DNA of 64,000 bases from an uncultured Pelagibacteraceae bacterium (GTDB taxonomy: Bacteria; Pseudomonadota; Alphaproteobacteria; Pelagibacterales; Pelagibacteraceae), in NCBI GenBank assembly GCA_902577285.1, contig CACGYL010000002.1, positions 1 through 64,000 on the forward strand, read 5' to 3'. The notes below the pieces were generated by a model, which was not told the origin of the DNA, made no database searches, and saw nothing but the letters and a program-made list of their open reading frames with translations. Both the position numbers and the translations under genes were made by a program. Numbering within the stretch: the stretch's first letter is position 1; each line of letters begins with the position of its first letter. Positions 1 through 9,218 of this stretch are shown here, piece by piece.

Positions 1-512
1 ATTCCTCCTGATAGTTCTCTTGGGTAATTGTTGTGCCAACCTTCTAAACCAACCATTTTTAAAACTTCCATTGATTTTTCTACTCTATCATTTTTTTTAT
101 TTCCTCTAATCTCTAAACCATATCCAATATTCTCCACAACTGTTCTATGTGGAAATAAACCAAAATGTTGAAAAACCATGCTCATTTTATTTCTTCTTAA
201 ATCTAATAATTCTTTTCCGCTCATTTTCGTTACGTCAACATCATCCATTTTTACTGTTCCAGACGTTGGTTCAATTAATCTTGAAATACATCTAACTAAG
301 GTTGATTTTCCGCTTCCCGATAAACCCATTACAACAAATGTCTCACCTTTCTCAATTGAAAAGCTAACATCTTTTACTGCAACCACATGTCCGGTTTTTT
401 CTTGAACTTCTTTTATTGATAAACTTTTATCTAAATCTTTAATTATTCTTTGTTCGTCAGAACCAAATAATTTCCAAACATTTGAACACGTTATTTTAGG
501 TTGATTATTCAT
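1..512 (-). CDS. Glycine betaine/proline-type ABC transporter ATP-binding protein (ProV-like), C-terminus beyond window edge
   Basis: Reverse-strand translation from ATG at 512: MNNQPKITCSNVWKLFGS...GETFVVMGLSGSGKSTLVRCISRLIEPTSG...RRNKMSMVFQHFGLFPHRTVVENIGYGLE...ELSGG; Walker A GLSGSGKST and Q-loop; close to the ORF at 5750-6775. The listed + ORF 178-405 is antisense to it. Confidence 0.93.
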   Translation of the reverse strand, partial: MNNQPKITCSNVWKLFGSDEQRIIKDLDKSLSIKEVQEKTGHVVAVKDVSFSIEKGETFVVMGLSGSGKSTLVRCISRLIEPTSGTVKMDDVDVTKMSGKELLDLRRNKMSMVFQHFGLFPHRTVVENIGYGLEIRGNKKNDRVEKSMEVLKMVGLEGWHNNYPRELSGG

Positions 513-591
513 ATTTTGTTATTTTAATAACACAAAAATAGACAATATTTTTCTTTAAAAGTAAAATTATTTATTTTAAATTTTAGATAAT

Positions 592-2709
592 ATGTCTTCT
601 GAAGTAGCAAGTATCCAAGGAAAGCCAAATTCATCAAAAAATATTATTACATATTCTGTAATCTTAATAACATTTTTAGTTGCACTGTGGTTATCTTTTC
701 AAAGCGATGGTCCTTCAAAAATGCCAAAGGTAGTCACTGATCAATTTACATTTACAGCATGGGTTAATGAAGGTGAAGATTATTTAAAGAAAAATTATAG
801 ATGGATTACCAAAATAATAGCCAGTTATATTAAAAATGTATATTACTTTGTTGAAGATTTCCTTATCGACTCACCTTGGCTATTAATTGCAGCATTAATA
901 TTTTTGCCTTGCTTAATTGCAGGTGGTTTAAGATTAGGATTGTACTCTTTATTTGTCATTTATTTTTGGGGTGCAACAGGAATGTGGGAACCATCTCTGC
1001 AAACGGTAGCATTGATGGGTTTATCGGTTTTACTATGTGTCGTAGTTGGAGTGACTCTAGGTGTGCTTTGTTCACAAAGTGACAGGTTTGAAAATTTTAT
1101 GAAGCCTATTTTAGATACAATGCAAGTAATGCCTGCGTTTGTTTATCTTTTTCCAGCTCTTTTCTTTTTTGGAATTGGAGGAGCGCCAGCAATATTAGCT
1201 ACTATGATTTACTCAATGCCTCCAATAATAAGATTAACAAATACTGGTATAAGACAAGTTTCAGCAGAAACAATTGAGTCTGCTACCTCATTTGGATCAA
1301 GTAAGTTACAACTACTATTTAAAATTAAAATTCCACTCTCGCTACCAAGTATAATGATGGGAATTAATCAGGTGATAATGATGGCTTTAGCACTTGTAGT
1401 TTTGGCATGTTTCATTGGAGCTGAAGGAATTGGTGGTCAAGTATGGCAAGCAATTAGAAGACTTGATGTTGGGTGGGCAATGGAAGGAGGACTTTGCATT
1501 CTTTTCATGGCAATAATGTTTGATAGATTTAGTATGTCATTTAGCAAAACAAAACAAATACTTCCATCGAATGTTCAAAAATTTTATTTACTCCCACAAT
1601 CTTGGGAAAAATTTGCAATAGTAAGAATTATAGAAAAGCCTTTAGAATTTTTAGCTGGTTTAATTAATTTTGTTTGTACAAATTTAACAAAATTTATTGC
1701 GTATGTATTTGAATTTTGTGTTTCTTTAGCAAATAAAGAAACAGCAAGAGATATTGGTGAAATAATTTCTAGAAGATATTATATAATACCTTCTTTTTTA
1801 CTTGTTCTGACTATTTCATTCGTTGACTCTTATATGGTAAGTATAGGATCATTTCCTGAAGAGTGGAGATTGTCAATTAGGCAGCCGATTTCTAGTAGTG
1901 TAGAATCTTTAACTGTTAATCCTAGTTTTATTGCATTTACAAAAGCTCTTAGGGGATTTGTATATCTTAAACTCTTAAGACCACTTGATATATTCTTAAC
2001 TCATGTGCCATGGTGGTATACATTAGGGGTATTTGCAGCAATTGGATATTTTACTGTCGGTATTAGATTTGCAATTATTACAGCAATATTATTACTTTTC
2101 ATTGGTGCTTGTGGGATATGGCCACAATCAATGATAACACTATCATCTGTTTTAGTGTCTGTAGCTTTATGCTTTATAATTGGAGTTCCTCTTGGAATAA
2201 TTGCCTCTTATAATGAGAGATTTAGAAATGTTCAAAACGTGGTTTTGGATGCCATGCAGACTTTACCTTACTTCTGTTATTTAATTCCTGTTTTAATGTT
2301 TTTTGGAGGAGGAATAGTATCTGCAGTACTTGCAACAGTTATATACTCTATACCACCCATCATTCGATTAACATCTTTAGGTTTAACTCAAGTATCTGGG
2401 ACTTACTCAGAGGTTTCACGTTCATTTGGTGGTACTTTATTACAAACTCTAAATAAAATTAAATTTCCATTAGCTATTCCAAGTTTAGTTATTGGATTTA
2501 ATCAAACAGTAATTATGGCTTTCGCAATGCAGATTGTTACACCTTTAATTGGTGGAAAAGGATTAGGTTTGGAAGTATTTAATGGATTAGCAAGATCTGA
2601 TACCGGTAGAGGGTTGGCAGCAGGTATAGGAATTGTATTATTAGCAATAATTATAGACAGAATTTCACTTGCTTGGACTAAAAAACAGAGAGAAGCTCTA
2701 GGTTTATAA
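592..2709 (+). CDS. proW: Glycine betaine/proline-type ABC transporter permease, two ProW-like domains fused in one 705 aa protein
   Basis: Two homologous permease halves: ...LDTMQVMPAFVYLFPALFFFGIGGAPAILATMIYSMPPIIRLTNTGIRQVS... and ...LDAMQTLPYFCYLIPVLMFFGGGIVSAVLATVIYSIPPIIRLTSLGLTQVS... Confidence 0.92.
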   Translation: MSSEVASIQGKPNSSKNIITYSVILITFLVALWLSFQSDGPSKMPKVVTDQFTFTAWVNEGEDYLKKNYRWITKIIASYIKNVYYFVEDFLIDSPWLLIAALIFLPCLIAGGLRLGLYSLFVIYFWGATGMWEPSLQTVALMGLSVLLCVVVGVTLGVLCSQSDRFENFMKPILDTMQVMPAFVYLFPALFFFGIGGAPAILATMIYSMPPIIRLTNTGIRQVSAETIESATSFGSSKLQLLFKIKIPLSLPSIMMGINQVIMMALALVVLACFIGAEGIGGQVWQAIRRLDVGWAMEGGLCILFMAIMFDRFSMSFSKTKQILPSNVQKFYLLPQSWEKFAIVRIIEKPLEFLAGLINFVCTNLTKFIAYVFEFCVSLANKETARDIGEIISRRYYIIPSFLLVLTISFVDSYMVSIGSFPEEWRLSIRQPISSSVESLTVNPSFIAFTKALRGFVYLKLLRPLDIFLTHVPWWYTLGVFAAIGYFTVGIRFAIITAILLLFIGACGIWPQSMITLSSVLVSVALCFIIGVPLGIIASYNERFRNVQNVVLDAMQTLPYFCYLIPVLMFFGGGIVSAVLATVIYSIPPIIRLTSLGLTQVSGTYSEVSRSFGGTLLQTLNKIKFPLAIPSLVIGFNQTVIMAFAMQIVTPLIGGKGLGLEVFNGLARSDTGRGLAAGIGIVLLAIIIDRISLAWTKKQREALGL

Positions 2710-2798
2710 GTCAAGTAAAAGCATCATTATTCACAGTTTACAAACTAGTAATTTTTGTTTTAGAATAAGACTTTAATTAATTAAAAGAGAGGAAATAA

Positions 2799-3809
2799 AT
2801 GAGGTTATCAAAAACAATATCAGCTCTATTTTTATCTTTCGTAATTTTACTTGCTAGTCTTACTCAGGCAAATGCAAAAAGATTACATGCTGCTATTGCT
2901 GACTGGACAGGTGGAATAATCACTTGTGAAGTTGCAGTAGCAATTCTTGAACGAGAAATGGGCTATAAAATTAAACAAACAGTTTTCCCGTCTGGTACTG
3001 GATTATGGGAAGCAATTGCAGCTGGAGAACTTGATTTCGCTTGCGAGAGTTGGCCAAGTTATGCAGAGGCAGACGATGTAATGTTTAATGAAGATTTAAT
3101 TTATGACGGCAAAGTAGTAAAGTCTTATAAAGGAGATGGAACAGTTGATCTTTTAGGAACTACTGGAATCATCGGTATGTCAGATTACTGGATACCTAGA
3201 TATGCTGCAGAAGAAATGGGCATTAAAACTTGGAGAGACCTAAACAAACATAAAGCTAAATTTGCAACTATTGAAACCGGCGGTAAAGGAAGATTAATTG
3301 GATGTCCTGTAGCTGGTTGGAACTGTCATGACCAAAAAAGACTTGATCTTTTAGGAATTGATTTCCAAGCAGATGAGCTAGGTACTGAAGCGGCTGCAAT
3401 TGCAGAAGCAAAAGCTGCTTACATGAGAAAAGAGCCGTTCTTGTTATACTTATGGTCACCACACTGGTTCTTTGGTGAGTTTGACATGGTAGGAGTTCAA
3501 CTTCCTGAATACAAAACTTGTGAAGGAGACACATTTACTGAAGCAAACAACTGGAAAACTTGCGGTACAGATGGATGGCCAGCAACTGGTTGGGATAAAG
3601 ATTACACTATGAATTATGGAAATCCTGACACATTTGCTAAACCAGAACATGCTAAAGCAAAAGCTTTTTTTGAAAGAATGAAATTAGAAAACTTAGACCA
3701 AGCTAAGATGCTTGTTGAAGTTGACATCAAAAAAAGAGACGTTAAAGAAGTTGTAAATGAGTGGTTAGACAACAATCCAGATAAATGGAAAAGTTGGTTA
3801 CCTAACTAA
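2799..3809 (+). CDS. Glycine betaine/quaternary amine ABC transporter substrate-binding protein (ProX/OpuAC type)
   Basis: N-terminal signal peptide, then ADWTGGIITCEVAVAILEREMGYKIKQTVFPSGTGLWEAIAAGELDFACESW; next to the ProW-like permease; SD-like GAGAGG upstream. Confidence 0.9.
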   Translation: MRLSKTISALFLSFVILLASLTQANAKRLHAAIADWTGGIITCEVAVAILEREMGYKIKQTVFPSGTGLWEAIAAGELDFACESWPSYAEADDVMFNEDLIYDGKVVKSYKGDGTVDLLGTTGIIGMSDYWIPRYAAEEMGIKTWRDLNKHKAKFATIETGGKGRLIGCPVAGWNCHDQKRLDLLGIDFQADELGTEAAAIAEAKAAYMRKEPFLLYLWSPHWFFGEFDMVGVQLPEYKTCEGDTFTEANNWKTCGTDGWPATGWDKDYTMNYGNPDTFAKPEHAKAKAFFERMKLENLDQAKMLVEVDIKKRDVKEVVNEWLDNNPDKWKSWLPN

Positions 3810-3834
3810 TAATTAAACTTCAAAAAAATAATTA

Positions 3835-3866
3835 AGGGCTTTGTGGAAACAGAGCCCTTTTTTTTT
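3835..3866 (+). terminator. Rho-independent terminator after the substrate-binding protein gene
   Basis: AGGGCT-TTGTGGAAACAG-AGCCCT hairpin (with TGT/ACA extension) followed by a run of T. Confidence 0.85.
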
Positions 3867-3868
3867 AC

Positions 3869-4507
3869 ATGCATATAATACATAGAGGAATTGTAAATAA
3901 GAGTTACAAAGAAAACTGCTTAGAGTCTTTTCGAGCATCATTTAAAAAAAGATTTGGGATTGAAACAGATATTCATTCAACCAAAGATAAAAAGTTTGTA
4001 TGCTTTCATGATTTTACTTTAAAGAGAATTTTTAAAATAAGCAAAAGTATCAAAAATATTAATTATGAAGATCTAAAAAAAATTAAAAATAAAAACTTTC
4101 AAATACCACCATTAAAAGAGGTTCTAAAAATTTCAAAAAAAAAATTTCCTATCTTTATTGAAATAAAGCCATTATTTAATAAAGAACTTTTATCTAATTT
4201 GATTAAAGAAACTAGAAGTTTTAAAAAATGTACTTTTATCTCTTTTAAGCATGAAAATATCTATAATCTTCTTAAACTTAACTCAAAACTATCAGTAGGT
4301 TTATCTTTTTCCAACAAATCTAGCATAAAATCTATTTAAAAAAGTAGCCTAAACAAAAAAATAAAATATCTAATATTAGATAAAAAGTTTTTAAATAGTC
4401 GAAGAATACAAATAATTAATAAAGAGAAATATTATTACACGATTAAAAACAAAAAGGAATTTTTGAAATATGAAAAAGATAACAATCTTATATTTGAAAA
4501 CTTATGA
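3869..4507 (+). pseudogene. Glycerophosphodiester phosphodiesterase-like gene interrupted by an in-frame TAA at 4337-4339
   Basis: MHIIHRGIVNKSYKENCLESFRASFKKRFGIETDIHSTKDKKFVCFHD is a GDPD-type N-terminus (HRG...E.D.......V..HD). After the TAA the same frame stays open for 55 codons (KSSLNKKIKYLILDKKFLNSRRIQIINKEKYYYTIKNKKEFLKYEKDNNLIFENL) to TGA at 4505-4507. Confidence 0.65.
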
Positions 4508-5635
4508 TTTATATTTTTTAAGATATTCCAATCTTCCAAGTATTTCATCTCTATCTAAATAATATCCTTGAAGATGACGATGACCTGAATTTGGGTCAAA
4601 AGCAGTTCTGCCGTGTAAAACACGCCTATTATTAAAAGAAAATATGTCTCCAGGTCCTAATCTAAATTTAATCTGAAACTTATCATCGTGTAGAAGATTT
4701 CCAAATCTATGGTGGGCTTTATAAACTTTATCCATTTTATCTGGATGACAATCTAAAGCATCCATTGTTGCAACACTAAATCTAATATCATGAAAATCTT
4801 TATCTTTTGTTAAACTAATTGCGGGTGCATGATAGCTTCTGTGAGATTCTTGAGTATAATCTTTATCTCTAAATTTAAGAGGCACAGAAACCAGTGTCTC
4901 AAATATATCTTTTTCATTTTGTCTAAGATAATCGGCTACAGCAAACCCATCGATTGCTGAAGAGTCTCCACCATTTGCATCATTTACTAAACAATGCAAA
5001 AACTGATAACCAGGTGGTAATTCAAACCAAGGTAAATCCATATGATTTCTTAAAGCATGCGCCGTGTATGCAGAATTATTTGGTTTTGGAATATTTATTA
5101 CCTCAAAAGGGGTTTTAAAAAATGTTTCTCTGACATGGCTTATTCGATGAAGAATTTTAAAGCCTGATTTTTTTTCTGTTGGTGAGTTTTTAACTATGGC
5201 AATACCTTTATGATGTAATAGTTCAAGCCATTTTATTAAACCTTCATCAGAGTCAATTACTTCATCATGCTCAATGCATATACTTTCAAAATTATTTTTT
5301 AAGTTATTATCCCAAAGTTGATAAGGAGATATATATTTTTGTTTATTTTTGATTGTGTAGCAATTTTCTCTTAACCATTTTGGGTCATAATAACTTATGT
5401 GTTCTCCCTCACTCCACTCAATTTCTAATTTACCATCATCATTAAGAGAGTATTTTTTAGGATTTATATCTTTAGAAACTTCTAAAATATTAAACATTCT
5501 ATGTCGTGAATCTTTGTCATGCGCGGTTGGACAATTATCTCTTAGCCACATATAATTGAATTTACTCTCCTCCCCATCATTCCAAATAATTTGAAGGTAA
5601 GTGCTATTTTTTGAGATTTTAGAAATTGAATTCAT
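4502..5635 (-). CDS. Gamma-butyrobetaine dioxygenase-like Fe(II)/2-oxoglutarate oxygenase (TauD superfamily with DUF971-like N-terminus)
   Basis: YMWLRDNC...WSEGEHISYYDPKWLRENC N-terminal domain; HMDLPWFELPPGYQFLHCLV (HxD) and NNRRVLHGRTAFDPNSGHRHLQGYYLDRDEI C-terminal metal/2OG site. Confidence 0.88.
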   Translation of the reverse strand: MNSISKISKNSTYLQIIWNDGEESKFNYMWLRDNCPTAHDKDSRHRMFNILEVSKDINPKKYSLNDDGKLEIEWSEGEHISYYDPKWLRENCYTIKNKQKYISPYQLWDNNLKNNFESICIEHDEVIDSDEGLIKWLELLHHKGIAIVKNSPTEKKSGFKILHRISHVRETFFKTPFEVINIPKPNNSAYTAHALRNHMDLPWFELPPGYQFLHCLVNDANGGDSSAIDGFAVADYLRQNEKDIFETLVSVPLKFRDKDYTQESHRSYHAPAISLTKDKDFHDIRFSVATMDALDCHPDKMDKVYKAHHRFGNLLHDDKFQIKFRLGPGDIFSFNNRRVLHGRTAFDPNSGHRHLQGYYLDRDEILGRLEYLKKYKS

Positions 5636-5749
5636 GATAAATAATTATATAAAATGGTAAAAATTTCAATTCAATTAATGGTTGAAAGCTTTTTATTTAT
5701 TTAATTGTAGGTTTGCTTTGATGCATTAAAAGAATTAGACTTTTAAAAA

Positions 5750-6775
5750 ATGTCAAAAATTGAAATCAATAATGTATATAAAATTTTTGGACCTAAACCA
5801 TCCAGCGTTCTTAAAATGGTTCAAGAGGGTGCTACAAAAGAGGATGTTTTAGAGCAAACTGGGCACACAGTTGGATTAGATAATGTGTCATTAAAAATTG
5901 AGGAAGGAGAAACCTTTGTGTGCATGGGTTTATCTGGATCTGGTAAATCTACGCTAATAAGACATTTAAATAGATTGATAGATCCTACTTCTGGGGAAAT
6001 TTTAGTTGAAGGCAAGGATGTTACCACTCTCAATAAAGAGCAACTAATTGAATTTAGAAGGCAAAAAATGAGTATGGTATTTCAAAGGTTTGGCTTGTTC
6101 CCGCATAAGACAGTTTTACAAAACGTTGGTTACGGACTTGAAATGCAAGGCGTGGAAATTGAAAAAAGAAATGCTACTGCAATGGAGAAAATTGAGTCTG
6201 TAGGTTTGTCTGGATTTGAAAATCAATATCCAGCTCAACTATCTGGGGGAATGCAGCAACGAGTAGGACTTGCAAGAGCTTTAGCCACTGATACTGACAT
6301 TATGCTTATGGACGAAGCTTTTTCAGCATTAGATCCATTAATAAGAAGTGACATGCAAAAACAATTGATAGATCTCCAAGCAGAATTAAAAAAAACTATA
6401 GTTTTTATTACTCATGATCTTGATGAGTCACTTCGATTAGGGGATCATATTGGAATTTTAAATGCTGGAAAACTTGTGCAAGTGGGAACGCCAGTAGAAA
6501 TTATAATGAACCCGGCAGATGAATATGTTGAGGCATTTGTAAAAGATGTAAACAGAACAAAAGTTATAAAAGCAAAAATTATAATGAAACCTATTAACCA
6601 ATCAGATGATATTGATAAATCAAACCTGATTAAAGTTGGAGAAGATCAATTTATCGAGGAATTTCTACCTCAAGTTGTTTGTAGTAATTCCAATTGCGAA
6701 GTTGTCGATAAACAAGGAAATGCAAAAGGTTATATATCTAATAAAGAATTACAAGAATCGCTGAGAAGCTCATAA
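5750..6775 (+). CDS. Glycine betaine/proline-type ABC transporter ATP-binding protein (second ProV-like)
   Basis: Walker A GLSGSGKST, LSGGMQQRVGLARAL signature, Walker B DIMLMDEAFSALDPLIR, ITHDLDES; short CBS-like tail. Confidence 0.93.
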   Translation: MSKIEINNVYKIFGPKPSSVLKMVQEGATKEDVLEQTGHTVGLDNVSLKIEEGETFVCMGLSGSGKSTLIRHLNRLIDPTSGEILVEGKDVTTLNKEQLIEFRRQKMSMVFQRFGLFPHKTVLQNVGYGLEMQGVEIEKRNATAMEKIESVGLSGFENQYPAQLSGGMQQRVGLARALATDTDIMLMDEAFSALDPLIRSDMQKQLIDLQAELKKTIVFITHDLDESLRLGDHIGILNAGKLVQVGTPVEIIMNPADEYVEAFVKDVNRTKVIKAKIIMKPINQSDDIDKSNLIKVGEDQFIEEFLPQVVCSNSNCEVVDKQGNAKGYISNKELQESLRSS

Positions 6776-6791
6776 TTTATATTGTGCAGTT

Positions 6792-7643
6792 ATGGAAAAA
6801 AACTTAAGCAAAATTGTTGATTTAGAAAAATATCCTATTCACGACTTACAATCTCACAAAATAAAAAAAATAATTGAAAAATGTAAAGCAGAATTAGAAA
6901 ATGATAGTTGTTCAGTAATTCCAAACTTTATTTTACCAAATTCTTTAGCAGTTATGAGAAAAGAATTAGAGCAACAGCTAGATGAAGTTTATATGTCTAA
7001 AGAAAGTATCAATGCATATCTTTATGCAAAAGATGACCCCTCTCTTCCTAAGGATCATCCAAAAAGAATTTTTATGAACAGATACAATGGATATCTAAAC
7101 TCTGATTGTTTTGCAAAAAATTCCGAAATGAAATTTCTTTACGAAACTGAAGAGCTACTTAAATTCGTGTCCGCTTGTCTAGGAATTTCTCCAATTTATA
7201 GATGGGCTGATCCCTTGGCTTGTCATGCTTATAATGTAATGGAGCCTGATGGTATATTGCCTTGGCATTTTGATAGTTGCGAATTTACTTTAAGTCTTAT
7301 GATACAAAAACCAGAGCAAGGTGGGATATTTGAGTATTGTCCAAATATAAGAGAGCCAGGAAATGAAAGATTTGATGAAGTAAAAAAAGTGTTAGATGGA
7401 GATCGTTCAAAAGTTAAACAACTTGAACTAAAACCTGGTGATTTACAAATATTTAAAGGACGATTTACTATGCATAGAGTAACCAAAATAATAGGAAAAA
7501 CCTCACGTTACATGTGTATACCAGCATATGTATTAGATCCATGGAGAGTAAATACACCTGAACATTCTAAAGCAATTTATGGAAAGGTGTTGCCCATACA
7601 TATAGAAAGAAATAAAGTTAGATCTGACGGTTTAGCCGATTAA
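6792..7643 (+). CDS. 2OG-Fe(II) oxygenase family protein
   Basis: LPWHFDSCEFTLSLMIQKPEQGGIFEY (HxD), LELKPGDLQIFKGRFTMHRVTKIIGKTSRYMCIPAY (distal His plus Arg). Confidence 0.75.
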   Translation: MEKNLSKIVDLEKYPIHDLQSHKIKKIIEKCKAELENDSCSVIPNFILPNSLAVMRKELEQQLDEVYMSKESINAYLYAKDDPSLPKDHPKRIFMNRYNGYLNSDCFAKNSEMKFLYETEELLKFVSACLGISPIYRWADPLACHAYNVMEPDGILPWHFDSCEFTLSLMIQKPEQGGIFEYCPNIREPGNERFDEVKKVLDGDRSKVKQLELKPGDLQIFKGRFTMHRVTKIIGKTSRYMCIPAYVLDPWRVNTPEHSKAIYGKVLPIHIERNKVRSDGLAD

Positions 7644-7651
7644 ATAAAATA

Positions 7652-8437
7652 ATGTCATATAATTTTAAAAGTAAAAAGATAATTATTTCTGCTGGTGCTA
7701 CAGGAATTGGTTGGGCGACAGCAAAAGAGTGTCTTGAAAAAGGTGCAAAAGTATTTTTGTGTGACATAGATCTAAAATCAGTAAATAAATTAAAAAAACA
7801 TCCATTAAATAATAAAAGATTGTTTAGTTTTCATTGCGATGCTTCAAATGAAAATGATGTGATTAATTTTTTTAAAGAAATTAAAAAAAAAACACAAAAA
7901 ATTGATGCTCTAATTAATAATGTTGGAGTAGCAGGTCCAACTGGAACTATGGAAAAACTTAAGACAAAAGATTGGGAACAAACATTAAAAATAAATGTAA
8001 TTAGTCATTTTATTTTTTCAAAATTAGCAATTCCGATGTTAAAAAAAAATAAAGGTGGATCTGTAGTTAATCTATCCTCTACAGCAGGTATATTTGGATT
8101 TCCATTAAGGTCTCCATACTCAGCAAGTAAATGGGCAGTTGTAGGGATGACAAAAACTTTAGCAATGGAATTAGGAAAGTTTAAAATTAGAGTAAATGCA
8201 ATATGTCCAGGAACTGTCAAAGGAGACAGAATGGGTAGAGTAATCAGAGATAAAGCAAAATTTTTAAAAATTTCTAAGAAAGCTGTGGAAAGTGAATTTG
8301 TTTCTATGACTTCTCTTAATACTTGGGTTTACGAGAAAGATATTGGTAAAATGTGTTGCTATTTAATTTCTGATGAGTCTTCTAGAATTTCTGGTCAAGT
8401 AGTTGGTGTTGATGGTAACACTTTAAGAATGCATTAA
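7652..8437 (+). CDS. SDR family oxidoreductase
   Basis: SAGATGIGWATAKECLEKGAKVFLCDID Rossmann motif, INNVGVAG, SSTAGIFGFPLRSPYSASKWAVVGMTK (S...YxxxK). Confidence 0.93.
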   Translation: MSYNFKSKKIIISAGATGIGWATAKECLEKGAKVFLCDIDLKSVNKLKKHPLNNKRLFSFHCDASNENDVINFFKEIKKKTQKIDALINNVGVAGPTGTMEKLKTKDWEQTLKINVISHFIFSKLAIPMLKKNKGGSVVNLSSTAGIFGFPLRSPYSASKWAVVGMTKTLAMELGKFKIRVNAICPGTVKGDRMGRVIRDKAKFLKISKKAVESEFVSMTSLNTWVYEKDIGKMCCYLISDESSRISGQVVGVDGNTLRMH

Positions 8438-8441
8438 GTTT

Positions 8442-9212
8442 TTATAAATTTTCAATAAATTCTAATAAGTGATTTTTTATTTGCTCAGGAGCCTCTATCA
8501 AAAAAGAGTGTTTTACCTTTGGTATTATAACCAATTTAGAAATTTCAGTCTCATTTGACATTCTTTCATTGTGAGAAGGTGTACAACCTCCGTCATTTTC
8601 TCCTGTCATAAATAAGCATGGCTTCTTAATTTCTTTTAACCATGAAATCATCTCAGTTTCTGCATAAATTTTAAATACATTGATAAAAACATCTTTGTCA
8701 GTATCTATAACTTGTTTTAATCTTCTTGATACAAGATCAGGATTTTTTTCAATGAAGTCATCTGTAAACCACCTCGTGGTTAAATTTTTTAAAGTTTGTT
8801 CAACACCTTTATTTTTTAAATCAGAAATAACATTCCACACTTTTTGTTTATCATCATCAGATCTTCCTGCCACCGTTGATAATAAACCTACTGAAATTAC
8901 TCTGTCAGGAAATTTTCTTGCATAAGCAGGAGCAATCATACCTCCTAGAGAATGCCCCATAAAATGCGCTTTTTCTATACCTGTTCTTTCTCTAACTCTC
9001 TCAAGATCTAAAACAAGATCATCTAGATTAAAATCTTTATTACTTACGGGTGATTTTCCATGGCCTCTTAAATCATAAGTTACAACTGTGAACTTATCTT
9101 TGAGTTTTGGAACTATGAACCTCCATGCATCCTCTGCTCCTCCTACTCCATGGGTAAAAAAAATTGCAGGTCCTGATCCTGTTACTGAATAATTACAATC
9201 TATGATACTCAT
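8442..9212 (-). CDS. Alpha/beta fold hydrolase
   Basis: IFFTHGVGGAEDAWR, YDLRGHGKS, MGHSLGGMIAPAYA nucleophile elbow, C-terminal KHSFLIEAPEQ His. Confidence 0.92.
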   Translation of the reverse strand: MSIIDCNYSVTGSGPAIFFTHGVGGAEDAWRFIVPKLKDKFTVVTYDLRGHGKSPVSNKDFNLDDLVLDLERVRERTGIEKAHFMGHSLGGMIAPAYARKFPDRVISVGLLSTVAGRSDDDKQKVWNVISDLKNKGVEQTLKNLTTRWFTDDFIEKNPDLVSRRLKQVIDTDKDVFINVFKIYAETEMISWLKEIKKPCLFMTGENDGGCTPSHNERMSNETEISKLVIIPKVKHSFLIEAPEQIKNHLLEFIENL

Positions 9213-9218
9213 AGATAT

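Noticed and set aside
178-405. 75 aa plus-strand ORF
   Set aside because: Antisense to the clear ProV-like ATPase CDS on the minus strand; no coding signature of its own.
3268-3534. 88 aa minus-strand ORF, and the similar 3456-3650 ORF
   Set aside because: Antisense to the binding-protein gene, with no recognisable motif.
6792-7643. Possible Fe/2OG halogenase (BesD/HalD-like)
   Set aside because: The HxD motif retains the Asp ligand (HFD), whereas halogenases replace it with Gly/Ala.
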